A DNA stretch of 5,191 nt. Origin: Betaproteobacteria bacterium. Lineage in GTDB: Bacteria; Pseudomonadota; Gammaproteobacteria; Burkholderiales; Burkholderiaceae_D. This document shows, piece by piece, positions 1-5,191 of this stretch. A model generated the notes under the pieces. The model was not told the origin of the DNA, made no database searches, and saw only the letters and a program-made list of their open reading frames with translations. Made by a program: the position numbers and the translations under genes. The stretch's first letter is position 1, and the number at the start of each line of letters is the position of its first letter. The stretch covers positions 1 through 5,191 of the forward strand of contig JAATFN010000009.1 of the NCBI GenBank assembly GCA_015655165.1. The letters are read 5' to 3'.

Positions 1-128
1 AATTCGCGTGCAACAATCGGGTCAGGTGCCGCACCCACCACTTCCATATCATTCTGACTACTGATGATTTGTTTCATTACACTACGAATTAACGCAGAGT
101 CATCAACAATCAAGACTTTGATTTTCAT
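1..128 (-). CDS. cheB: Chemotaxis response regulator / protein-glutamate methylesterase CheB (N-terminal fragment, cut by window edge)
   Basis: CheB removes methyl groups from chemoreceptor glutamates (and can deamidate glutamines) when its receiver domain is phosphorylated by CheA, acting in the cytoplasm at receptor arrays. Only the first 42 codons are visible, starting at the ATG at 128-126. The peptide begins [20 protein letters not shown] and continues with [17 protein letters not shown]. This is the receiver-domain start, with the acidic pair D9-D10, and the APDPxVAR stretch is characteristic of CheB rather than CheY. The phospho-acceptor aspartate and the catalytic esterase domain lie outside the window, so activity cannot be judged. 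A TTGGA Shine-Dalgarno sits just upstream of the ATG. The gene begins 37 bp after the cheD stop on the same strand, so it is very probably co-transcribed with cheR and cheD. The family call is firm even from this fragment. Confidence 0.93.
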   Translation of the reverse strand, partial: MKIKVLIVDDSALIRSVMKQIISSQNDMEVVGAAPDPIVARE

Positions 129-165
129 AAAAATCCAACACTCAAGTTAATCGTAAATACATATC

Positions 166-777
166 CTAAGTGAACAAGTCGACATCGCCGGCAATCGGCT
201 TTTCGACAATCCGGTATGCATAATCCTGTTCGCGATTGACCACTGTATTGTTGTTTAATTGCTTTAACTTTTTGACAAGCACTTTACCTGTGCGCGGAAA
301 AAAATAGACTTTACGCGGGTAGATATCGATCAGATCTTCTGCCACAATCGGTATTTTTTCGGCAGCCAGGTATTTTTTTACAAACTGTGCATTGCGCTCT
401 CCCACATTAATCGCGACAAAGCCACGCAATACATTACCGCCACCAAATACTTTGGCTTCCAGATTTTCCCGTCTAGCACCGACTTTTAACAAATCGTTAA
501 TCAGAATTTCCATGGCATAGGTGCCATAACGCATGGAAGCCGACACCGGGTTATCATCTTCTCCGCCCGTGTCTGGCAGCATAAAATGGTTCATCCCCCC
601 AACGCCTGTTATTTTGTCACGAATACACGCAGATACACATGACCCAAGCACCGTCACAATCATCATGTCTTTTTGCGTAAAATAATATTCTCCAGGCAAA
701 ATCTTTGCCGCATCGCAATCAAAATTGCGATCGTAATAAATATTAGTCGCAAAATGCGCTTGATTTTGTGGTGTCAT
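166..777 (-). CDS. cheD: Chemoreceptor glutamine deamidase CheD
   Basis: CheD hydrolyses specific receptor glutamine side chains to glutamate, creating sites for CheR methylation. In some bacteria it also binds CheC or CheY, but no cheC is visible here. The 203-residue protein has the expected catalytic set: C47 in VLGSCVSAC, H64 in GGMNHFMLP and T42 five residues before the cysteine, matching the Cys-His-Thr arrangement known for CheD. Further family marks are KVFGGGNVL (109-117), NVGERN (124-129) and a C-terminal YPRKVYFFPRTGKVLVKKL segment. About 35 residues precede the core (ending in GEYYFT, 29-34); this extension is usual for proteobacterial CheD and makes the protein longer than the short Thermotoga/Bacillus forms. 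The ATG lies 2 bp after the cheR stop, and its weak Shine-Dalgarno (CTGGAA) sits in the last codons of cheR, so translation is probably coupled. No frameshift or missing key residue is seen. Confidence 0.96.
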   Translation of the reverse strand: MTPQNQAHFATNIYYDRNFDCDAAKILPGEYYFTQKDMMIVTVLGSCVSACIRDKITGVGGMNHFMLPDTGGEDDNPVSASMRYGTYAMEILINDLLKVGARRENLEAKVFGGGNVLRGFVAINVGERNAQFVKKYLAAEKIPIVAEDLIDIYPRKVYFFPRTGKVLVKKLKQLNNNTVVNREQDYAYRIVEKPIAGDVDLFT

Positions 778-779
778 TA

Positions 780-1679
780 TCAGTTTCCAGCCGCGTTATG
801 CGCCCCACTCAATTCATAGACTGTTTTTCCTCTGAGTTTCAATGCATTCGTCGCATACAAAAAATTCTCCGAATGTCCGGCAAACAATAAACCATTGGAC
901 TTCATGAGTGGCACAAAACGCGACAAAATTTTACTCTGTGTTTGTTTGTCAAAATAAATCATGACGTTACGGCAAAAGATTACATCAAACTGCCCAGTAA
1001 TCGGCCAGCTATCAGCTAACAGGTTCAATTGTTTGAAGGTAATTAATTGACGCAATTCGGGGCGTACCCTGACAAACCCTTCTTTATCACCTTTACCACG
1101 CAGAAAAAACCGTTTGACCAGTGCAGGCGACATTTTTTCAACACGTTCGATCGGATAAACACCATTTTCGGCCGTGACCAGCACGTTGGTATCGATATCG
1201 GTCGCTATAATGTGTACTGGTGGCGTCAAGGTGTTATAAGCCTCGCACAATGTCATGGCAATTGTATAAGGCTCTTCCCCCGTTGAACTGGCAGAACACC
1301 ATACAGTAACAGGCTCTTTTATCGACTTTACATGTGCTGCCAAAATAGGAAAATGGTGCGCTTCCCTAAAAAAAGAAGTCAGATTCGTTGTCAATGCATT
1401 GGTAAATGCCTCCCACTCATCATCTGCAGGATTACGCTCCAATAAATCCAGATAGACTTCAAAAGAAGAAAGACCCTTTGCCCTCAAACGCCTTGCAAGA
1501 CGGCTATACACCATTTCTTGTTTGCTATCGGCCAGAGCAATACCTGCTCTACGATAAATTAACGTACGAACCCGCTCGAAATCCTTGCCGACAAATAAAA
1601 ATTCTTTGCCGGCCTCACGATTTTTTGGCTGTTCTGGCACGCTCCCCCCTGAAATTCTCGCATTGCAGTTGCAATACAT
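780..1679 (-). CDS. cheR: Chemotaxis protein methyltransferase CheR
   Basis: CheR uses S-adenosylmethionine to methylate glutamates on chemoreceptors. The 299-residue protein has an N-terminal all-alpha CheR_N region (about 30-85, including RRAGIALADSKQEMVYSRL) and a C-terminal methyltransferase domain. Clear motifs are NLTSFFRE (99-106), the SAM-binding WCSASSTGEEPY (127-138), ATDIDTNVL (159-167) and FCRNVMIYFD (235-244), with GLLFAGHSENF near the end. There is no extra TPR or receptor-tethering pentapeptide. The ATG at 1679 is the earliest possible start because an in-frame TAA lies directly upstream; it has only a weak GGA site. A GTG at 1640-1638 (residue 14) sits just after a G-rich AGGGGGGAG stretch and would give a 286-residue protein, about the length of E. 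coli CheR. The odd MYCNCNAR start may therefore not be translated. First visible gene of the cheR-cheD-cheB unit; no receptor or cheW gene directly precedes it. Confidence 0.96.
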   Translation of the reverse strand: MYCNCNARISGGSVPEQPKNREAGKEFLFVGKDFERVRTLIYRRAGIALADSKQEMVYSRLARRLRAKGLSSFEVYLDLLERNPADDEWEAFTNALTTNLTSFFREAHHFPILAAHVKSIKEPVTVWCSASSTGEEPYTIAMTLCEAYNTLTPPVHIIATDIDTNVLVTAENGVYPIERVEKMSPALVKRFFLRGKGDKEGFVRVRPELRQLITFKQLNLLADSWPITGQFDVIFCRNVMIYFDKQTQSKILSRFVPLMKSNGLLFAGHSENFLYATNALKLRGKTVYELSGAHNAAGN

Positions 1680-1877
1680 TTATTCCATCATCTACCAGCA
1701 ACTGCTGACTGGTCAAGCTTTTCGCGCCATCACATGCCCAGTATCAATCGCGAAAATCCGTACATAAAAAAATATATTTGCATCATTGTTGCCTTTGTCC
1801 AAGAACAACCATAGGCCATATGACTTAAACGCCAGTAAAGACAAGTGCATGTATCAGTGAAACAATGTGCTATGGAA

Positions 1878-1895
1878 ATTGTGCAAAATCACAAT
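1878..1895. repeat. Perfect 6-bp inverted repeat ATTGTG-N6-CACAAT
   Basis: ATTGTG (1878-1883) and CACAAT (1890-1895) are exact inverted complements separated by CAAAAT. The related words CAATGTGC (1863-1870) and AATGCAAG (1893-1900) flank it. It lies about 200 bp upstream of cheR and about 120 bp upstream of the tRNA. It could be a regulator site, but the half-site spacing does not fit the CRP core (TGTGA-N6-TCACA), so no protein is proposed. Confidence 0.35.
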
Positions 1896-1978
1896 GCAAG
1901 ATTCATTTAACCGGAGATCATTTTTTTACTTGAAAGATGTCGGTGGCTAACAACGTATTACTGTCATGATTCGATACA

Positions 1979-2006
1979 TTGCCAGACAACAAGCTTCTGC
2001 TATAAT
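1979..2006 (+). promoter_or_regulatory. Sigma-70-type promoter of tRNA-Pro
   Basis: TTGCCA (1979-1984, five of six matches to TTGACA) and a perfect TATAAT (2001-2006) are separated by 16 bp. The GC-rich ACCCGC stretch after the -10 box resembles the discriminator of stable-RNA promoters subject to stringent control. Predicted transcription start is around 2012-2014, leaving only a few leader bases before the mature tRNA 5' end. Confidence 0.8.
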
Positions 2007-2017
2007 TACCCGCAAGT

Positions 2018-2094
2018 CGGGGCGTAGCGCAGCCTGGTAGCGTACTTGCATGGGGTGCAAGGGGTCGAGTGTTCGAATCACTCCGTCCCGACCA
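2018..2094 (+). tRNA. tRNA-Pro (anticodon GGG)
   Basis: The 77-base sequence folds as a complete tRNA. The acceptor stem is CGGGGCG/CGTCCCG (2018-2024 with 2084-2090, one G-T wobble). The D stem is GCGC/GCGT, closed by a G-T wobble, with loop AGCCTGGTA. The anticodon stem is CTTGC/GCAAG around loop ATGGGGT, the variable loop is GGGTC, and the T stem GAGTG/CACTC carries loop TTCGAAT. The anticodon at 2052-2054 is GGG, reading CCC and CCU proline codons. Discriminator A2091 and the 3' CCA (2092-2094) are encoded. The C1-G72 pair and the overall layout match bacterial proline tRNAs. It stands alone, between the chemotaxis operon and the catabolic locus. Confidence 0.97.
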
Positions 2095-2239
2095 ATAAAA
2101 TCAAGGACTTGCGTTTATTTCTGTATAAACGTACAGCACTGCATATTAGACAATAGCCAATGGTGCATTCAATCAGGTACCACCCATCCTACATAGTCTG
2201 ACAAGCCGACATAGCTCAACGCATCGTTTTATCTTGTCA
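2095..2239. other. Convergent intergenic region between tRNA-Pro and feaR; no clear terminator
   Basis: The tRNA and the regulator gene converge here, so terminators are expected. A hairpin CGTTTAT-TTCTGT-ATAAACG (2112-2118 with 2125-2131) lies just past the tRNA, but it is AT-rich and not followed by a T run on either strand. A weaker GGTG...CACC pairing lies near 2162-2184. I see no gene in this stretch. Confidence 0.45.
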
Positions 2240-3145
2240 TTACATCATGTGAACAGCATTTTTCCGGTACTCGCGTTGCGTCATCTCATAATATTTTTTA
2301 AACACACGCGAATAGTGTGCCGAATCATAAAATCCCCACTTGTGGGCAATGTCGGTAATAGACAAGCGATTTTTCGCACAATCAGATAAGTCTTCAATAC
2401 TCTTACGCAGGCGCTGTATCGTGATGTGTCGTGCAACGCCTTCATCATTATCATCAAACAGCCGATACAATTGTCGAATAGAGATATGTAATCGTTGTGC
2501 TAAAAACTTGGGCGATAAATCACGATCATGCAAGGATTGTAAAATGAGTTTTTCTGCAAGCATGCGCAATGGCATCAATAAACTGGTATCGATGGACAAG
2601 GTGGGCTGAATCAATGATATCAATGCAGCTTGTAGGGCCTCACCATCCTGATGTTCAACCCAATGCGGCATATCGGAACTGGCCAATTGCTGTACCAGGC
2701 CACGTAAAACCTGCCCACTCAGATTCAATTGTGAAATCCATCCAAAACAGGGCCGACCAATCAGTTGCTTTTCGATTTTGGAACGCGGTAAATGCACGGA
2801 TATCTGCTCGATATATCCCTGTGGAAGCATATCAAAGCAACTGGCAGAATCCAGCAATGCCATATCTCCAGGCTTCAAGACAATCTGTGTATCGCCCTGA
2901 TTGACCACCATTGTCCCTTGGCGTTGCTGTACCAAAAAACAATACTCTCCGTCTTCACTACGGATTTTTCTCCTGCTGACATACGAAGCATTCGTCTGGA
3001 TACGGGCAATTGCCAACCCACCCAGATCGGTGCATTGAATATCACCAATGAACAATTGTGCTTGAGAAGGGGGCGCCATGGAAAAATCTCCACAAATCTG
3101 GTGCACAGCACATTCCCACTGCTTCCAATCACGCATTTCCGCCAT
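2240..3145 (-). CDS. feaR: AraC-family transcriptional regulator, FeaR-like
   Basis: Probable activator of the divergent GMC dehydrogenase/aldehyde dehydrogenase genes. From the ATG at 3145 the protein has 301 residues, which I recall as the length of E. coli FeaR. Its start (WKQWECAVHQICGDF) resembles the FeaR start (FQQWLSQINQVCGNF). The N-terminal part is an AraC-binding-like sensory domain, with a cupin-type stretch (VVNQGDTQIVLKPGDMALLD) and HLPRSKIE. The C-terminus carries the two AraC helix-turn-helix units: LSPKFLAQRLHISIRQLYRLF (about 210-230) and SITDIAHKWGF with the signature up to EYR (about 262-294). Start choice: ATG 3145 has AAAGGGG five bases upstream and gives a FeaR-like N-terminus. 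In-frame ATG 3208 and GTG 3217 would add 21 or 24 residues without family resemblance. In E. coli FeaR activates tynA and feaB; the FeaB-like gene two genes away supports the assignment. The ligand here is unknown and may be an alcohol or aldehyde. Confidence 0.88.
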   Translation of the reverse strand: MAEMRDWKQWECAVHQICGDFSMAPPSQAQLFIGDIQCTDLGGLAIARIQTNASYVSRRKIRSEDGEYCFLVQQRQGTMVVNQGDTQIVLKPGDMALLDSASCFDMLPQGYIEQISVHLPRSKIEKQLIGRPCFGWISQLNLSGQVLRGLVQQLASSDMPHWVEHQDGEALQAALISLIQPTLSIDTSLLMPLRMLAEKLILQSLHDRDLSPKFLAQRLHISIRQLYRLFDDNDEGVARHITIQRLRKSIEDLSDCAKNRLSITDIAHKWGFYDSAHYSRVFKKYYEMTQREYRKNAVHMM

Positions 3146-3231
3146 CACAACCCCTTTCCAAGATACACCTCCTTGGGAATACCAACCAAATACGGGCAAT
3201 TCCCGCATCTTGATCACCTACCACAGCAAGA

Positions 3232-3260
3232 TTTATACCCAAATAACAGAATCATGAAAA
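3232..3260 (-). promoter_or_regulatory. Candidate promoter of the feaR-like gene
   Basis: On the minus strand TTTTCA (3260-3255, four of six matches to TTGACA) and TATAAA (3237-3232, five of six) are separated by 17 bp. Predicted start of transcription is around 3225. That leaves only about eight bases before the GTG at 3217 but about 80 bases before the ATG at 3145, which fits the downstream start codon. Promoter assignment is by eye. Confidence 0.45.
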
Positions 3261-3270
3261 AAGACAACAC

Positions 3271-3328
3271 TGGCACGAATACACAAATAAAAAGGCATAA
3301 AACGCCAATTTTTTGTATTGGACTGCCA
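3271..3328. promoter_or_regulatory. Candidate operator: 58-bp interrupted dyad with TGSCA-N8-CAAW motifs
   Basis: Plus-strand copies of one pattern start at 3271 (TGGCA-N8-CAAAT), 3293 (AGGCA-N8-CAATT) and 3324 (TGCCA-N8-CAATC, running to 3341). The steps of 22 and 31 bp are close to two and three helical turns. The outer elements also form an inverted pair: the minus strand reads TGGCA-N8-CAAAA from 3328 to 3311, matching the first copy closely. Both arms share TGGCA, AATACA, an A-run and GGC in that order. The position between divergent feaR and the dehydrogenase, upstream of an AT-rich stretch (ATTAAT, 3363-3368) that could be a -10 element, fits an AraC-family activator site. Seen directly: the repeats. 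Inferred: that the FeaR-like protein binds them. Confidence 0.5.
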
Positions 3329-3399
3329 ACTAGAATCAATCACATTCAGATTCAAATGCAACATTAATCCGTTTCCATTCAATGCATCAAAGGACGTAT

Positions 3400-5046
3400 A
3401 TGGCCACTCAAGAATATGATTACATCGTCGTGGGCGCTGGTTCGGCAGGATGTGTCATAGCGGCACGTTTAATTCAGAACAATGCTGGCAGTGTTCTGGT
3501 TCTGGAAGCTGGCAGCATGGACACTAGTCCATTCCACACCATTCCAGGTGCGGTCATGAAAGTGTTCCAGAAAAAATCATGGCCGTATATGACAACCCCT
3601 CAACCACATGCGAACAATCGTGCCATTTTGCTAGCACAAGGTAAGGTATTGGGAGGGGGCAGCTCTGTCAATGGCATGATTTACATACGTGGGCAAAAAG
3701 CCGACTACGATGACTGGGCAACACAATGGGGATGCAAGGGTTGGGCTTATACAGACCTCCTGCCTTATTTTAAAAAAGCAGAAGCCAATGAAAGTCTTGG
3801 CAATGCCTACCATGGCCAACATGGCCCACTACCTATTAGCGACAACCGTTATCGTCACCCGTTAACCATGGCCTTCATACGTGCTGGCCAAGAAATGGGA
3901 CTGAACTACACAACGGATTTCAATGGCGCTGATCAACAAGGTATCGGTTTTTACCAAACCAATACGTATCGGGGTGCACGTGCCAGTACAGCACAAACCT
4001 ACTTAAAATCCGTTACTACGGATACAAGACTGACTGTCTTCACAGATGCACTGACACATCAGGTGGTGATCGAAAATAAAAAAGCAGTGGGCATTATTTA
4101 CAGCATCCAAGGTGGCCAAGCTGTCACTGTAAAAGCCAGAAAAGAAATCATTATCAGTGCAGGTGCGATTGCCAGCCCCAAAATACTGATGTTATCAGGT
4201 ATTGGCCCACGCGAGCATCTGGATAGTCTGGGTATCCCAATTATTGCCGATCTGCCTGTGGGCAAGAATTTCCATGATCACCTGCACCTTTCTTTGAATG
4301 CCACAATCCGTTTGCCAATTAGCCTGTATGGCGAAGATAAGGGACTCAAGCCGCTCAAACACATGTTGCAATGGAAATTGTTCAGAACAGGTCTGTTGAC
4401 CAGCAATGTGCTGGAAGGTGGTGCATTCATTGACACACAGCATACAGGGCGGCCAGACATCCAGTTCCATTTCTTGCCCATGATCGATAGCTTCGACAAT
4501 ACCCCGGGTGAAAAACCCAAAGCGGATGGACACGGACTGACTGTCAAAGTGGGACATGTACGTCCCAAATCTCGCGGCACCATCATGCTAAACAGCAAGA
4601 ACCCGCATGATTTACCACGCATCGATCCCAACTATCTTGGCCACCCGGAAGATGTTGAAAGCCAGATCCGCGCGGTGCAAACCGGGCTAAAAATACTGGC
4701 CTGCCCGGCTTTAAAAGAATTGGCTATCAAAGTCACCGAACCGGAAAATATTGATATCAACGATATAAAAGGGCTGGAAAACTATGTACGCAAGAATGTA
4801 AAAACAGTCTATCACCCTGCCGGCTCATGCTGTATGGGTGCGAATACAAGCACCTCTGTTGTTGACCTAGATCTGCGTGTACACGGGATTGATGGTTTAC
4901 GTGTCATTGACATGTCGGTATGCCCTCAAGTCACCAGTGGCAATACCAATGCCGTTGCCATCATGATGGGAGAACGTGGTGCCGACCTGCTATTGGGTGT
5001 GCCACGCCAACACGCCATAGCAACACCAGAAACCGTTGCGGCATAA
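3400..5046 (+). CDS. GMC-family FAD-dependent alcohol dehydrogenase (choline dehydrogenase-like)
   Basis: Flavoenzyme of the glucose-methanol-choline family, which oxidises primary alcohols to aldehydes; bacterial members such as choline dehydrogenase and AlkJ usually pass electrons to the respiratory chain. The 548-residue protein has the N-terminal FAD Rossmann motif GAGSAG (12-17) and a LEAG acidic strand end. GMC signature 1 is around GKVLGGGSSVNG (81-92) and signature 2 is GAIASPKILMLSGIGP (255-270). The C-terminal domain has the catalytic pair H472 (VYHPAGSCCMG) and N515 (SGNTNA), then MMGERGADLL. Length is typical and no lesion is seen. There is no signal peptide. The start at 3400 is preferred because AAAGGA lies five bases upstream; an in-frame ATG at 3382 would add six residues but has no ribosome binding site. 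Family certain, substrate not: choline is possible, but a FeaR/FeaB setting favours an aryl or aliphatic alcohol. Confidence 0.93.
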   Translation: MATQEYDYIVVGAGSAGCVIAARLIQNNAGSVLVLEAGSMDTSPFHTIPGAVMKVFQKKSWPYMTTPQPHANNRAILLAQGKVLGGGSSVNGMIYIRGQKADYDDWATQWGCKGWAYTDLLPYFKKAEANESLGNAYHGQHGPLPISDNRYRHPLTMAFIRAGQEMGLNYTTDFNGADQQGIGFYQTNTYRGARASTAQTYLKSVTTDTRLTVFTDALTHQVVIENKKAVGIIYSIQGGQAVTVKARKEIIISAGAIASPKILMLSGIGPREHLDSLGIPIIADLPVGKNFHDHLHLSLNATIRLPISLYGEDKGLKPLKHMLQWKLFRTGLLTSNVLEGGAFIDTQHTGRPDIQFHFLPMIDSFDNTPGEKPKADGHGLTVKVGHVRPKSRGTIMLNSKNPHDLPRIDPNYLGHPEDVESQIRAVQTGLKILACPALKELAIKVTEPENIDINDIKGLENYVRKNVKTVYHPAGSCCMGANTSTSVVDLDLRVHGIDGLRVIDMSVCPQVTSGNTNAVAIMMGERGADLLLGVPRQHAIATPETVAA

Positions 5047-5082
5047 ACCGGACAATAGACGATACACACTTTTTAGGACGAC

Positions 5083-5191
5083 ATGATGAGCAAAATCTCT
5101 TTGCTACCTGCAGTACAACAATTCCTCGACCGGCAACATGCCCATTTTATTGACGGCCAGGCTTATCTTGGCGACACGACACAATCAATTG
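5083..5191 (+). CDS. feaB: Aldehyde dehydrogenase, FeaB-like (phenylacetaldehyde dehydrogenase type), N-terminal fragment cut by window edge
   Basis: Only 36 codons are visible. The stretch VQQFLDRQHAHFIDGQAYLGD closely resembles the start I recall for E. coli FeaB (VQQFLDRQHGLYIDGR), and FIDG is the usual opening of NAD-dependent aldehyde dehydrogenases. The catalytic cysteine and glutamate lie outside the window, so activity cannot be assessed. AGGA at 5075-5078 is four bases before the first ATG (5083) and seven before a second, in-frame ATG (5086); the second may be the real start. The gene begins 36 bp after the GMC dehydrogenase stop, on the same strand, without a visible terminator between them, so they likely form one transcript. 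Inferred role: oxidising the aldehyde made by the GMC enzyme to a carboxylic acid. The exact substrate class is uncertain from so short a fragment. Confidence 0.72.
   Translation, partial: MMSKISLLPAVQQFLDRQHAHFIDGQAYLGDTTQSI

Larger units (their letters stand above)
1680..2017. other. Gene-free region upstream of cheR and of tRNA-Pro
   Basis: I see no supportable gene here on either strand; the longest plus-strand candidate I read is about 26 codons from 1735, with no ribosome binding site or family resemblance. The right end holds the tRNA promoter. The remainder must contain the cheR promoter if cheR starts its transcript. I find no good sigma-28 flagellar promoter (TAAAGTTT/GCCGATAA type). 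A weak sigma-70-like candidate on the minus strand is TTGGAC at about 1803-1798, followed by the AT-rich AAATATATTTTTTTA at about 1780-1766. A perfect inverted repeat lies at 1878-1895. Confidence 0.6.

Noticed and set aside
1735..1815. Short plus-strand frame of about 26 codons in the cheR upstream region
   Set aside because: It has no ribosome binding site, no recognisable motif and no supporting context.
1880..1893. TGTG-N6-CACA as a CRP/Vfr binding site
   Set aside because: The CRP core TGTGA-N6-TCACA places TGTG and CACA eight bases apart; here they are six apart and the flanking A/T bases do not fit.
2112..2131. Hairpin CGTTTAT/ATAAACG after the tRNA as an intrinsic terminator
   Set aside because: The stem is AT-rich and no T run follows on either strand, so it does not meet the usual intrinsic terminator pattern.
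3193..3205. CGGG-N5-CCCG small inverted repeat in the feaR leader
   Set aside because: A four-base stem is too short to claim as an operator or attenuator without conservation data.
3205..3211. AAGATGC on the minus strand as an NsrR half-site
   Set aside because: E. coli NsrR sites contain this word, but only a single heptamer is present with no second half at the expected distance, so chance is likely.
2340..3367. Open frames on the plus strand across the feaR-like gene
   Set aside because: They are antisense to a well-supported AraC-family protein and show no family motifs.
3382..3399. Six-residue N-terminal extension of the GMC dehydrogenase from the ATG at 3382
   Set aside because: No Shine-Dalgarno precedes it, whereas AAAGGA is well placed for the ATG at 3400, which opens directly into the FAD-binding domain.
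4195..4631. Minus-strand open frames inside the GMC dehydrogenase gene
   Set aside because: They lie opposite a complete enzyme with conserved motifs and have no recognisable domains of their own.

Overview
The window looks like chromosomal DNA from a motile, moderate-GC proteobacterium, most likely a betaproteobacterium (Burkholderiales-like). The basis is the cheR-cheD-cheB gene order and the style of the CheD protein, in particular its GEYYF-x6-IVTVLGSCVSACIRD and IYPRKVYFFPRTGKVLVKKL segments. This assignment rests on remembered family sequences, not on a search.

Left part (1-1679, all on the minus strand): a chemotaxis adaptation operon read right to left. cheR (receptor methyltransferase) is followed 2 bp later by cheD (receptor glutamine deamidase), then after 37 bp by the 5' end of cheB (response-regulator methylesterase), which leaves the window. 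CheR adds methyl groups to chemoreceptor glutamates, CheB removes them, and CheD deamidates glutamines to create methylation sites. Bases 1680-2017 carry no convincing gene. They hold the cheR upstream region, a short perfect inverted repeat, and a strong promoter for the next gene.

Centre (2018-2094): an intact tRNA-Pro with anticodon GGG and an encoded CCA end, driven by a near-consensus sigma-70 promoter.

Right part (2240-5191): a small catabolic locus. A FeaR-like AraC-family regulator (minus strand) is divergent from a GMC-family FAD alcohol dehydrogenase. That gene is followed 36 bp later by the start of a FeaB-like (phenylacetaldehyde dehydrogenase-type) aldehyde dehydrogenase cut by the window edge. 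The likely logic is alcohol to aldehyde (GMC enzyme) to carboxylic acid (FeaB-like enzyme), under control of the FeaR-like protein. In E. coli, FeaR controls an amine oxidase plus FeaB; here a GMC dehydrogenase occupies the aldehyde-forming step, which suggests an alcohol rather than an amine as substrate.

The most interesting unlabelled signal is in the divergent intergenic region. A 58-bp interrupted dyad (3271-3328) contains helically phased copies of a TGSCA-N8-CAAW motif, a good candidate for the regulator's operator. Nothing in the window amounts to a wholly new system.
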